Source of the DNA: Pseudomonas fildesensis | GTDB taxonomy: Bacteria; Pseudomonadota; Gammaproteobacteria; Pseudomonadales; Pseudomonadaceae | DNA length: 64,000 nucleotides | Direction: 5' to 3' | Assembly (NCBI RefSeq): GCF_001050345.1 | Contig: NZ_LFMW01000011.1 | Coordinates: 1 to 64,000 of the forward strand | Shown: in pieces, positions 16,845 to 24,816 of the stretch | Layout of the letters: every line of letters starts with the position of its first letter | Numbering within the stretch: the first letter of the stretch is position 1 | Program-made: the position numbers and the translations under genes | Notes under the pieces: generated by a model | Databases searched by the model: none | What the model was told of the DNA's origin: nothing | The model's input: the letters and a program-made list of their open reading frames with translations, nothing else

Positions 16845-18188
16845 ATGAGTGACAGCTACCTTTCGTTCGTTAACTCTCCCTGGGGCCGCCGCCTGGCCCA
16901 GGCCGTCGGCTTGCCGCAACCCTTGCCGCTGCAACGCCATCGCAGCGGCCAGCAAGGCCTGGTCAACCCGGTGATCATTGCCGGGGCAGGGCGCCTGGCC
17001 GCGCAGGTGCAACGCATTTTCAGCGCCACCGACACCGTTGCCGCCAGCCCAGCGACCCTCAAGGCACCCTCGACGGTCAAGGTGCAAGGCGCGGTGTTTG
17101 ACGCCAGCGCTGTGGCCGATCTGCAGCAACTGGACGAGCTATACGTGTTCTTCCACGCCAATGCCAAACGCATTGGCCAGCACGGCCGCGTGGTGGTGCT
17201 CGGCACGGCGCCCGAACATTGCCAGGACTTGCCCCAGGCCATTGCCCAGCGTGCCCTTGAAGGCCTGGTGCGGTCGCTGGCCAAGGAGCTGCGCCGGGCG
17301 ATCACCGTGCAATTGCTCTACGTGGCGCCGGGTGCTGAAGACGCGCTGGACAGCAGCCTGCGCTTCTTCCTGTCGCGCCGTTCGGCCTATGTGTCGGGGC
17401 AGGTGGTGCGGCTGGAGAAACCGGTGGACGGCCAGGTGGCGGTCAATTGGGATAAACCCTTCGCCGGCCAGCGAGCCCTGGTCACCGGCGCTTCCCGTGG
17501 CATCGGCCTGGCGATTGCCCAGGTACTGGCGCGGGACGGTGCGCATGTGGTGTGCGTGGACGTGCCCCAGGCCCAGGAAACGCTGCAGCAAGTGGCAACC
17601 AGCGTGGACGGTTCGGCGTTGCCGCTGGACATCACCGCAGCAGACGCCGCCGGACTGTTGCTGGCCCATGTCAGCCAGTACGGCGCCTTTGATGTGGTGG
17701 TGCACAACGCCGGTATCACCCGCGACAAGACCATCGCCAAGATGACCGAAGAGGCCTGGCGCAGTGTGCTGGCGGTCAACCTGCAGGCGCCGTTGCAGCT
17801 CAGCAGCGCGCTGCTCGACAGCCAGGGTTTGAACCCCGGCGGGCGCATCGTCTGTGTGTCGTCGATTTCCGGCATCGCCGGCAACCTCGGGCAAAGCAAC
17901 TACGCCACGTCCAAGGCGGGGGTGATTGGCCTCGTGCAAGGTCTGGCCCCGCAGGCGGCGGCGCAGCAGGTCACGGTCAATGCGGTGGCGCCGGGTTTCA
18001 TCGAAACCCAAATGACCGCGAAGATCCCGCTGATGATCCGCGAAGCGGGGCGACGCATGAATTCCCTGTCGCAAGGTGGCCAGCCGATCGACGTGGCCGA
18101 GACCATCGCCTGGCTGGCCCATCCGGCGTCCGGCGGGGTCAACGGACAAGTCGTCCGGGTGTGCGGCCAAAGTCTGCTGGGAGCCTGA
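16845..18188 (+). CDS. 3-oxoacyl reductase, FabG type with N-terminal extension
   Basis: Encodes 447 residues from ATG 16845. The first ~205 residues form a non-catalytic, flavodoxin-like region typical of high-molecular-weight FabG (FabG4-type) proteins. The SDR domain follows: TGASRGIGLAIA near residue 211, HNAGITRDK, Ser in SSISGIAG near residue 342, and YATSK with catalytic Tyr and Lys near residue 353. It should interconvert 3-oxoacyl and (R)-3-hydroxyacyl thioesters using NAD(P)H. It is three bases upstream of a MaoC hydratase and followed by a thiolase, giving an (R)-hydroxyacyl-CoA set. The true substrate (CoA or ACP) is not determined; the neighbours favour CoA. Confidence 0.88.
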   Translation: MSDSYLSFVNSPWGRRLAQAVGLPQPLPLQRHRSGQQGLVNPVIIAGAGRLAAQVQRIFSATDTVAASPATLKAPSTVKVQGAVFDASAVADLQQLDELYVFFHANAKRIGQHGRVVVLGTAPEHCQDLPQAIAQRALEGLVRSLAKELRRAITVQLLYVAPGAEDALDSSLRFFLSRRSAYVSGQVVRLEKPVDGQVAVNWDKPFAGQRALVTGASRGIGLAIAQVLARDGAHVVCVDVPQAQETLQQVATSVDGSALPLDITAADAAGLLLAHVSQYGAFDVVVHNAGITRDKTIAKMTEEAWRSVLAVNLQAPLQLSSALLDSQGLNPGGRIVCVSSISGIAGNLGQSNYATSKAGVIGLVQGLAPQAAAQQVTVNAVAPGFIETQMTAKIPLMIREAGRRMNSLSQGGQPIDVAETIAWLAHPASGGVNGQVVRVCGQSLLGA

Positions 18189-18191
18189 ACC

Positions 18192-19100
18192 ATGGACTAC
18201 GTTACGCAGATCATCGACCCGCCACCCTCACGCACCCGGTTGTTGCTGGACGGCGTGCGCGCCTTGCGCAAACCCAAGCTCGACGGCGCGCCGCCGTTGC
18301 CCGGCGAACGCCTGGTACGCGCCGCCGTGGAGCTGTCGCCCGGCGGCATCGCCGCTTACGGCCGCGCCTGTGGCTTTCGCCCTGAACAGGGCGTGCCGCT
18401 GTCCTATCCCCATGTGCTGGCGTTCCCCTTGCACTTGATGCTGCTGACCCGGCCGAGCTTTCCGTACCCGGCCAGCGGGATGGTGCACCTGGCCAATCGC
18501 ATTCGTCAGCACCAGCGCTTGCAGGCGGGTCAGGCGCTGCGCCTTGAAGTGTTTTGCGAGCGCTGGGTTGCCCATCCCAAGGGGCAGGCGTTGAGCATCG
18601 CCACTCGGGCCTACAGCGCGGGCACGCTGGTGTGGGAAAGCGACAGCCTGTACCTGCGCCGCGATGTAAAAAACCCCGTCGGCGAGCCGTGGAATGACGT
18701 GCTGGCGTTGCAGGAAGAAGGTGTGTTGCGCACCCAACGCTGGGTGTTGCCGGTCGATCTGGGCCGCCGGTTCGCCAAGGTCTCGGGGGATTTCAACCCG
18801 ATTCACACCTCGGTGATCGGCGCCAGGCTGTTTGGCTTTCGCCGCGCTATCGCCCATGGCATGTGGACCCTGGGCCGTGCATTGGCTGCTCAGCAACCGC
18901 CCGGTGGCCTGGACCAGGCCGAAGCCCATTGCGACTTCAAACTACCGATCTTCCTGCCCGGTCAGGTTGCCCTGTGGAATCGCCCAGTGACCGGCCCGCG
19001 CCGTGAATTTGAAGTGCGCAATTTCGCTGGCGACAAACCCCACATGCGTGGGCTATTGCTTTGGAATGAAAAGCCTGCAAAGAGAGCCTGGAATGAGTGA
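18192..19100 (+). CDS. MaoC-like (R)-specific enoyl-CoA hydratase/dehydratase
   Basis: Encodes 302 residues. The C-terminal half holds the hotdog-fold hydratase 2 motif with catalytic Asp and His (FAKVSGDFNPIHTS near residue 195, then FRRAIAHGMW). The N-terminal half resembles a second, degenerate hotdog domain (PLSYPHVLAFPLHL), so the chain probably folds as a double hotdog like MaoC-domain hydratases. It would hydrate trans-2-enoyl-CoA to (R)-3-hydroxyacyl-CoA or dehydrate in reverse. It follows the reductase gene by three bases and overlaps the thiolase start by eight, so the three are translationally linked. Confidence 0.88.
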   Translation: MDYVTQIIDPPPSRTRLLLDGVRALRKPKLDGAPPLPGERLVRAAVELSPGGIAAYGRACGFRPEQGVPLSYPHVLAFPLHLMLLTRPSFPYPASGMVHLANRIRQHQRLQAGQALRLEVFCERWVAHPKGQALSIATRAYSAGTLVWESDSLYLRRDVKNPVGEPWNDVLALQEEGVLRTQRWVLPVDLGRRFAKVSGDFNPIHTSVIGARLFGFRRAIAHGMWTLGRALAAQQPPGGLDQAEAHCDFKLPIFLPGQVALWNRPVTGPRREFEVRNFAGDKPHMRGLLLWNEKPAKRAWNE

Positions 19101-20391
19101 CTACAGCTTCAACCCGGCCCCGACCCGCCGCGTGGCGATTATCGGCGGCAACCGTATTCCGTTTGCCCGCTCCAATACGGTGTACGCCCACGACAGCAAC
19201 CAGGATTTGCTGGTCGCCGCCTTGCAAGGCCTGGTCGACCGCTACAACCTGCACGGCCAGCGCCTCGGTGAGTTTGCCGCGGGTGCGGTGATCAAGCATT
19301 CGCGGGATTTCAACCTGGCGCGCGAATCCCTGTTGTCAACGACCTTGTCCCCGGAGACGCCGGCCTACGACCTGCAACAAGCCTGCGGCACCGGCCTGGA
19401 AGCGGCGTTGCTGGTGGCGAATAAAATTGCCCTGGGCCAGATCGAAGTGGGCATTGCCGGCGGTGCCGACACCACCTCCGACGCCCCCATCGGCATCAAC
19501 GAATCCCTGCGCCATACGTTGCTGGCGGCCAACCGCGCCAAGGGCATGGGCGACAAGCTGAAGACGTTGCTGAAACTGCGGCCCTCGATGTTTTTCAAGC
19601 CCCTGCTGCCACGCAATGGCGAACCGCGCACGGGCCTGTCGATGGGCGAACACTGCGAGGAAATGGCCAAACGCTGGCAGATCAAACGCCTGGCCCAGGA
19701 CGCGTTGACCCTCACCAGCCACCAGCGTCTGGACGCCGCCTATAAGCGTGGCTTCTTCGACGACCTGATCAGCCCCCACCGCGGCCTGGCCCGTGACAAC
19801 AACCTGCGCGCGGACGCGAGCCTGGAAAAGCTCGCAGGCCTGTCCCCGGCCTACGATCGACAAAACGGCACGCTCACGGCCGGCAACTCCACGCCCCTTA
19901 CCGATGGCGCTTCGGTGGTGTTGCTCGCCAGTGAGGAATGGGCCACCGCAAACGGCTGGCCGGTGCTGGCTTACCTGCGTACGGGCGAGACGGCGGCGGT
20001 GAACTTTGTCGACGGCACCGAAGGCCTGCTGATGGCCCCGGCCTATGCCGTGCCGCGCATGCTCCAGCGTGAAGGCCTGGGTTTTGCCGACTTCGATTTC
20101 TTCGAGATCCACGAAGCCTTCGCCGCCCAGGTGCTGTGCACGCTCAAGGCCTGGGAAGACGCCGATTATTGCCGCGAGCGGCTAGGCCTGGACGCACCGC
20201 TGGGCACCATCGACCGCGCCAGGATGAACGTCAATGGCGGCTCCCTCGGCTGCGGTCACCCGTTTGCCGCAACGGGTGGCCGGCAACTGGCGGCGCTGGC
20301 CAAGGCCATCCATGAAAACGGTGGTGGTCGCGGCTTGATCTCGATCTGCGCGGCGGGCGGGCTGGGCATTACCGCCATCGTCGAAAAGTAG
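19093..20391 (+). CDS. Acetyl-CoA acetyltransferase / 3-ketoacyl-CoA thiolase (FadI-like)
   Basis: Encodes 432 residues from ATG 19093, inside the end of the MaoC gene and preceded by AGAGAGCC. Thiolase active-site residues are visible: Cys in QQACGTGLEAA near residue 98, GHPFAATGGR (His) near residue 389, and Cys in SICAAGGLG near residue 417. The start RVAIIGGNRIPFARS and the length of about 430 residues fit the FadI/long thiolase group. It would cleave 3-ketoacyl-CoA to acetyl-CoA and a shortened acyl-CoA, or condense in reverse. It is the third gene of the reductase-hydratase-thiolase operon, and the acyl-CoA ligase follows after 31 bases. Confidence 0.9.
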   Translation: MSDYSFNPAPTRRVAIIGGNRIPFARSNTVYAHDSNQDLLVAALQGLVDRYNLHGQRLGEFAAGAVIKHSRDFNLARESLLSTTLSPETPAYDLQQACGTGLEAALLVANKIALGQIEVGIAGGADTTSDAPIGINESLRHTLLAANRAKGMGDKLKTLLKLRPSMFFKPLLPRNGEPRTGLSMGEHCEEMAKRWQIKRLAQDALTLTSHQRLDAAYKRGFFDDLISPHRGLARDNNLRADASLEKLAGLSPAYDRQNGTLTAGNSTPLTDGASVVLLASEEWATANGWPVLAYLRTGETAAVNFVDGTEGLLMAPAYAVPRMLQREGLGFADFDFFEIHEAFAAQVLCTLKAWEDADYCRERLGLDAPLGTIDRARMNVNGGSLGCGHPFAATGGRQLAALAKAIHENGGGRGLISICAAGGLGITAIVEK

Positions 20392-20401
20392 CGCTATCAA
20401 A

Positions 20402-20409
20402 AACAACAA
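20402..20409 (+). promoter_or_regulatory. A-rich Hfq/Crc-like motif at the acyl-CoA ligase start
   Basis: AACAACAA directly precedes the AAGGAG ribosome binding site of the ligase gene. It fits the AAnAAnAA consensus bound by Hfq/Crc in Pseudomonas catabolite repression, which blocks translation of catabolic mRNAs. The match is by sequence and position only. Confidence 0.45.
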
Positions 20410-20422
20410 TAAGGAGACTGCC

Positions 20423-22126
20423 ATGAACGCTGTAAGCCAGGAACAAACCGAACGGATCTGGTTGAACGCTTACCTGCCCGGCGTCCCGGCGGACATTGAT
20501 GCCGGCATCGAGGACTACCCGTCGTTGCGCGAAGTGTTCCTGGAACACCTGGAAAAATTCCGCGAGCGGGTAGCCTACGTCAGCATCGGCACCGAAATGA
20601 CCTACGCCGATTGGCAAGTCCAAGGCGTCGCGTTCGCCGCCTGGCTGCAAGGCCAGGGCGTGAAGAAGGGTGACCGTGTGGCGCTGATGATGCCCAACTG
20701 CCTGCAATACCCAATCTGCCTTTTGGGCACGATCCTGGCCGGTGCGGTGGTGGTCAACGTCAACCCGCTGTACACCTCCCATGAACTCAAGCACCTGCTC
20801 AAGGACAGCGGCGCCGAAACGGTGGTGATTTTCGAAAACTTCGCCCACACCCTGGAAAAAGTCATCGACGGCAGCAGCGTCAAGCGCGTGGTCATCGCGG
20901 CCATCGGCGACCTGCTCGGCACCTTCAAGGGCGCGGCAATGAACTTCATCCTGCGCCGCGTGCAAAAGCAGGTGCCGGCCTTCAAGCTGCGTGGCGCGGT
21001 GCGTTTCAACCAGGTGCTGAAACAGGGGCGGGCGCTGAACCACTTGCCGGTGGCCATGCACCTCGACGACCTGGCCTTCCTGCAATACACCGGCGGTACC
21101 ACGGGTGACGCCAAGGGCGTGATGCTCAGCCACCGCAATATCATCGCCAACCTGCTGCAGGCCAAGGCCTGGGTCGGTGATCAACTGGACCAGCACAAGC
21201 AGGAAACCAACGTCACCTTGCTGCCGCTTTACCACATCTTTTCCCTGACGGTGAACTGCCTGATGTTCATGTGCCTGGGTGGGCGCAACATCCTGATCGC
21301 CGACCCACGGGACGTGAAACGCGTGCAGATGATCCTGCGTAAGGAGCGCTTCAACGGCATTGCCGGGGTCAACACGCTGTTCAACGGCTTGCTGGAAAAC
21401 AAGGCGTTCTGCGCGCGGGACTTCTCCGACCTGCGCATGGTGATCGCTGGCGGCATGGCCACGCACACGGCGGTGGCCAAGCGCTGGAAGGACGTCACCG
21501 GGCTGCCGATCATCGAAGGTTACGGCCTGACCGAATGCTCGCCGGTGGTGAGCATCAGCCCTATCGATATTTCACGCATGCGCGAGATGGAATTCACCGG
21601 CAGCATCGGCGTGCCGTTGCCGTCGACCTGGGTGCGTTTTATTCGCGAAGACGGTGAATTGGCCGATATCGGCGAACAGGGCGAACTGCAAGTGCGCGGT
21701 CCGCAAGTGATGCAGGGCTACTGGAAACGCCCCAAGGAAACTGCCGAGGTGCTGGATGTTGAGGGCTGGCTGTCCACGGGTGATATCGGGGTGATGGACG
21801 CGCGCGGCTATATCCGCCTGGTGGACCGCAAGAAGGACATGATCCTGGTCTCGGGCTTCAACGTGTACCCCAATGAAATCGAAGACGTGGTGGCGTTGCA
21901 CCCCGGCGTGGCAGAAGTGGCGGCGATTGGTGTGGAAGATGCGGTGACCGGCGAGAAGGTCAAGATCATCGTGGTGCGCAAGGACCCGAACCTGACCCAG
22001 GAACAGCTCCTTGCCCACTGCCGTGAATACCTGACGGGGTACAAGGTGCCGAAGTATGTGGAGTTCCGCACTACCGAGTTGCCCAAGACCACCGTGGGCA
22101 AAGTATTGCGCCGGGCGTTGCGCTAA
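20423..22126 (+). CDS. Long-chain acyl-CoA ligase, AMP-binding (FadD-like)
   Basis: Encodes 567 residues from ATG 20423 after AAGGAG. Adenylate-forming motifs appear in order: QYTGGTTGDAKGVMLSHRN (P-loop, near residue 220), GYGLTEC near residue 366, STGDIGVMD near residue 450, and VDRKKDMILVSGFNVYP (hinge) near residue 469; a catalytic Lys lies in PKTTVGKVLRR near the end. It activates fatty acids as acyl-CoA using ATP, feeding FadE and the neighbouring reductase-hydratase-thiolase set. Length and order match FadD proteins; a second paralogue elsewhere is likely, so the symbol is left open. The stop is followed at once by a palindromic repeat. Confidence 0.9.
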   Translation: MNAVSQEQTERIWLNAYLPGVPADIDAGIEDYPSLREVFLEHLEKFRERVAYVSIGTEMTYADWQVQGVAFAAWLQGQGVKKGDRVALMMPNCLQYPICLLGTILAGAVVVNVNPLYTSHELKHLLKDSGAETVVIFENFAHTLEKVIDGSSVKRVVIAAIGDLLGTFKGAAMNFILRRVQKQVPAFKLRGAVRFNQVLKQGRALNHLPVAMHLDDLAFLQYTGGTTGDAKGVMLSHRNIIANLLQAKAWVGDQLDQHKQETNVTLLPLYHIFSLTVNCLMFMCLGGRNILIADPRDVKRVQMILRKERFNGIAGVNTLFNGLLENKAFCARDFSDLRMVIAGGMATHTAVAKRWKDVTGLPIIEGYGLTECSPVVSISPIDISRMREMEFTGSIGVPLPSTWVRFIREDGELADIGEQGELQVRGPQVMQGYWKRPKETAEVLDVEGWLSTGDIGVMDARGYIRLVDRKKDMILVSGFNVYPNEIEDVVALHPGVAEVAAIGVEDAVTGEKVKIIVVRKDPNLTQEQLLAHCREYLTGYKVPKYVEFRTTELPKTTVGKVLRRALR

Positions 22127-22299
22127 AACGATCGTTCCCGCGCTCTGCGTCGCCAGTGCATGATCGTTCCCACGCTCTGCGTGGGAATGCCGCCTGGGAC
22201 GCTCCGCGTCCCGCCAGCCACCCTAAATCCGGAGTCCTGCGCACGGGTGACGCGGAGCGTCACGGGATGCATTCCCACGCTGAGCGTGGGAACGATCAG
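22127..22299. repeat. Composite palindromic repeat (cgttcccacgctctgcgtggga family)
   Basis: About 170 bases made of nested inverted repeats: GATCGTTCCC at the left is mirrored by GGGAACGATC at the right, CGCTCTGCGTGGGAATGC by GCATTCCCACGCTGAGCG, and GACGCTCCGCGTCCCG by a GTGACGCGGAGCGTC block. This element family is frequent between genes in P. fluorescens-group genomes. It fills the whole gap between the convergent ligase and Gfo/Idh genes, and its right border contains the stop codon of the latter. Confidence 0.85.
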
Positions 22300-23411
22300 G
22301 CCGCGTTTACATTGACCCATCGCTCTTCCCGGGCGGCCTGGCGAATCGCGGTTGCCAGCCGCTCAACTTCCCACGCCGCCTCAAAGTCAGTGCCGTTCGC
22401 GCCTTGGCCTGCGACGGCCATGATCAACTCCTGCACCTCCAGCGTCTTCAACTCGTTGTACCCCAGTTGGTGGCCAGCCGCCGGGCTGAACGCGGCATAG
22501 CCGGGCAGGGCGGGGCCGGCCAGCAAACGCTGGAAACCGTCCTGGCCGGCACGGCACAGGCGCAGTTCATTCAAACGTTCCTGATCGAACGCCAGCGTGC
22601 CTTGGGTCCCGCTGATCTCAAAACTCAGGTGGTTTTTGTAGCCGTGCTTGAGCCAACTGCTGCTCACCGTGCCGCGCGCGCCATTGGCGAAACGCAGCAG
22701 CGCATGCACCTGGTCATCCACCGCGATGGATTTCATCGCTTTGCTGCTGTGTACGGCTGGGCGCTGGCCGTGGACGGTCTGCGTGTCGGCACACACGCTG
22801 ACCACATCGCCGACTAGGTAACGCGCCATCGACAGCAGGTGGCTGCCCAGGTCCGCCAACGCGCCGCCGGCGTGTTCCACTTCACAGCGCCATGACCAGG
22901 GTGAAGCCGGGTCGGCCATGAAGTCTTCGCTGAACTCGCCCTGGAAGCTGATGATGTCTCCCAGGTCGCCCTTGGCGATCAACTCGCGCGCGAGGCCGAT
23001 CATCGGGTTGTGTTGATAGTTGTACCCCACGCGGGTCACTACGCCTGCTGCACTCGCGGCGCGGCGCATGGCGTCGGCCTGTTCCAGGCTGACCGCCAGG
23101 GGTTTTTCGCAGTACACCGACTTGCCTGCAGCAATGGCGGCCATGGCCATTGGGTAATGCAGATGGTTGGGTGTGGTGATGGCCACGACATCGACGTTGG
23201 GGTCGTTGATCAAGGCCTGCCAGTCGCCATGGGCCTGGGCAAAACCCCAGGCTGTGGCGCAACGCTGGGCGCGCTCGGTGTCTGCATCGGCCAGTGCGGC
23301 CAGCTTGAGGCGTACCGGCAGTTCAAATACCGCGCGGGCGTTGTTGAACGCCAGGGCATGGGCGCGCCCCATGAAGCCTGTGCCAATCAAGCCGATTCCG
23401 AGTTCACGCAT
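22296..23411 (-). CDS. Gfo/Idh/MocA-family oxidoreductase
   Basis: Encodes 371 residues from ATG at 23409-23411, which has AAAGGACCACGGCG upstream; an in-frame start 60 bases earlier lacks support. The NAD(P)-binding motif GLIGTGFMGRAHA is at residue 6, followed by the family motif YCEKPLAV (catalytic Lys, near residue 100), the GYNYQHNP segment, and GGALADLGSHLLSMARYL (His, near residue 185). Members oxidise sugars, inositols or related polyols. Upstream GGAATAAAAATTCC matches the operator reported for IolR-type RpiR repressors of inositol genes, so a polyol or inositol-like substrate is a possibility. No other inositol gene is present. The stop lies in the adjacent repeat. Confidence 0.85.
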   Translation of the reverse strand: MRELGIGLIGTGFMGRAHALAFNNARAVFELPVRLKLAALADADTERAQRCATAWGFAQAHGDWQALINDPNVDVVAITTPNHLHYPMAMAAIAAGKSVYCEKPLAVSLEQADAMRRAASAAGVVTRVGYNYQHNPMIGLARELIAKGDLGDIISFQGEFSEDFMADPASPWSWRCEVEHAGGALADLGSHLLSMARYLVGDVVSVCADTQTVHGQRPAVHSSKAMKSIAVDDQVHALLRFANGARGTVSSSWLKHGYKNHLSFEISGTQGTLAFDQERLNELRLCRAGQDGFQRLLAGPALPGYAAFSPAAGHQLGYNELKTLEVQELIMAVAGQGANGTDFEAAWEVERLATAIRQAAREERWVNVNAA

Positions 23412-23454
23412 CGCCGTGGTCCTTTGGATTATTGTTTTCAGGATGCCTATTAAT

Positions 23455-23504
23455 GGAATAAAAATTCCCAATATTCAAGATATGGAATAATAAATTCATA
23501 TTCC
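23455..23504. promoter_or_regulatory. GGAA...TTCC palindromes upstream of the Gfo/Idh gene
   Basis: GGAAT-AAAA-ATTCC (23455-23468) is a perfect inverted repeat of the form GGAA-N6-TTCC, the motif reported for the RpiR-type repressor IolR of Sinorhizobium meliloti. A second pair, GGAATA (23484-23489) and TATTCC (23499-23504), lies further upstream. They begin 44 bases before the Gfo/Idh start, in the right place for an operator or activator site. No regulator gene is adjacent. Confidence 0.5.
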
Positions 23505-23507
23505 GGC

Positions 23508-23543
23508 GTTGATCGTTCCCACGCAGACATGGGAACGATCAAC
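23508..23543. repeat. Short palindromic repeat (gttgatcgttccca arms)
   Basis: Arms GTTGATCGTTCCCA (23508-23521) and TGGGAACGATCAAC (23530-23543) are perfectly complementary with an 8-base loop. It is a minimal form of the element at 22127-22299. The remaining gap to 23745 holds no convincing gene. Confidence 0.8.
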
Positions 23544-23745
23544 AGGGAGGGCGCATCATTGCGGTTGATGGGGCTATATTCAGGGCATGGCCAAACGCCG
23601 CCAGTTAACAAAAGATAACGTAGCGCCGATTGTCAGGCGATTCGAAAGCCCGATAGGATGGCCCTGCTTCCTTCAGGCGCTCTAGATTGCAGGTTTCAGA
23701 GCCCGGGAAGGCGGACCTAACAATAATAAATGGGGAGAAAGGTCT

Positions 23746-24801
23746 ATGAGTGAGCCTGTCATGGGTTGGGTTGTTTGCCGCCCACGCGCCGCACGCAGGG
23801 TTGCGTTGCTGGCCACAGCGCTCTCGCTGTTTGGGGCCGTCGTGTTATCGACCGCCGTCCAGGCCGCCAGCGATACCACCGCCCCAGCGGTGTTTGCCAT
23901 TGAATCGCCCAAGGCCGCCAAAGGCCTGATGATTGACGTCGTCCACGCAGGCAAGCGCCTGGTGGCGGTCGGTGATCGCGGGCACATCCTCTATTCCGAT
24001 GACCAGGGCAGCACCTGGACCCAAGCCAAGGTGCCTACCCGGCAATTGCTTACGGCGGTGTTTTTCACCGACGACAAGCAGGGCTGGGCGGTCGGGCATG
24101 ACGCGCAGATTCTCGCCAGCACTGACGGCGGCGCTACCTGGGCCGTGCAATATCAAGACCTCAAGCGCGAAGCGCCGTTGCTCGATATCTGGTTCAAGGA
24201 CGCCAGCCACGGCTTGGCCGTGGGCGCCTACGGTGCGCTGATTGAAACCACCGACGGCGGCAAAACCTGGGAGGACGTCAGTGACCGCCTCGACAACGAA
24301 GACCAATTCCACCTCAACGCTATCGCCCGGATCAAGGACGCCGGCCTGTTTATCGTCGGCGAGCAGGGCAGCATGTTCCGCTCCAGCGACGATGGCCAGA
24401 CCTGGGAAAAGCTCGAAGGCCCCTACGAGGGCTCGTTGTTTGGCGTGATCAGTACCGCCCAACCGCAAACCCTGCTGGCCTACGGTTTGCGCGGCAACCT
24501 CTATCGCTCCACGGATTTCGGCAGCACCTGGGAACAGGTTGAGTTGAATGCCGCGCGCGGCGCACTGGAATTCGGCCTGTCAGGCGCGACCTTGCTTGAT
24601 GACGGCGCGCTGGTGGTGGTCGGCAACGGCGGCAGCGTGGTGGTCAGCCACGACGATGGCCTGACCTTCAGCGTATTCAATCGCCCGGACCGTATTTCAC
24701 TGTCGGCAGTCACGGCGGCAGGCAATGGCAACTTGATTCTGGTCGGGCAGGGTGGTGTTCGTGTCGCCAAGCCAACCGGCGCCGAACTCGAAAAACAATA
24801 A
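23746..24801 (+). CDS. YCF48/BNR-repeat exported beta-propeller protein
   Basis: Encodes 351 residues from ATG 23746 (GGGGAGAAAGG upstream). A long signal peptide or anchor occupies residues about 1-42 (ends VQAA-S). The mature part has repeated Asp-box-like units: YSDDQGSTWTQ, ASTDGGATWAV, ETTDGGKTWED, RSSDDGQTWEK, RSTDFGSTWEQ and VSHDDGLTFSV, i.e. about six blades of a propeller related to the photosystem II assembly factor Ycf48. In heterotrophs such proteins are often encoded next to MMPL/RND transporters, as here (15-base gap), and are presumed to be their periplasmic partner. Function otherwise unknown. Confidence 0.82.
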   Translation: MSEPVMGWVVCRPRAARRVALLATALSLFGAVVLSTAVQAASDTTAPAVFAIESPKAAKGLMIDVVHAGKRLVAVGDRGHILYSDDQGSTWTQAKVPTRQLLTAVFFTDDKQGWAVGHDAQILASTDGGATWAVQYQDLKREAPLLDIWFKDASHGLAVGAYGALIETTDGGKTWEDVSDRLDNEDQFHLNAIARIKDAGLFIVGEQGSMFRSSDDGQTWEKLEGPYEGSLFGVISTAQPQTLLAYGLRGNLYRSTDFGSTWEQVELNAARGALEFGLSGATLLDDGALVVVGNGGSVVVSHDDGLTFSVFNRPDRISLSAVTAAGNGNLILVGQGGVRVAKPTGAELEKQ

Positions 24802-24816
24802 GAAGGCGGGGAAAGA

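Noticed and set aside
23587..23685. A 32-codon frame (MAKRRQLTKDNVAP...)
   Set aside because: No clear ribosome binding site, no recognisable similarity, and it sits in repeat-containing intergenic DNA.
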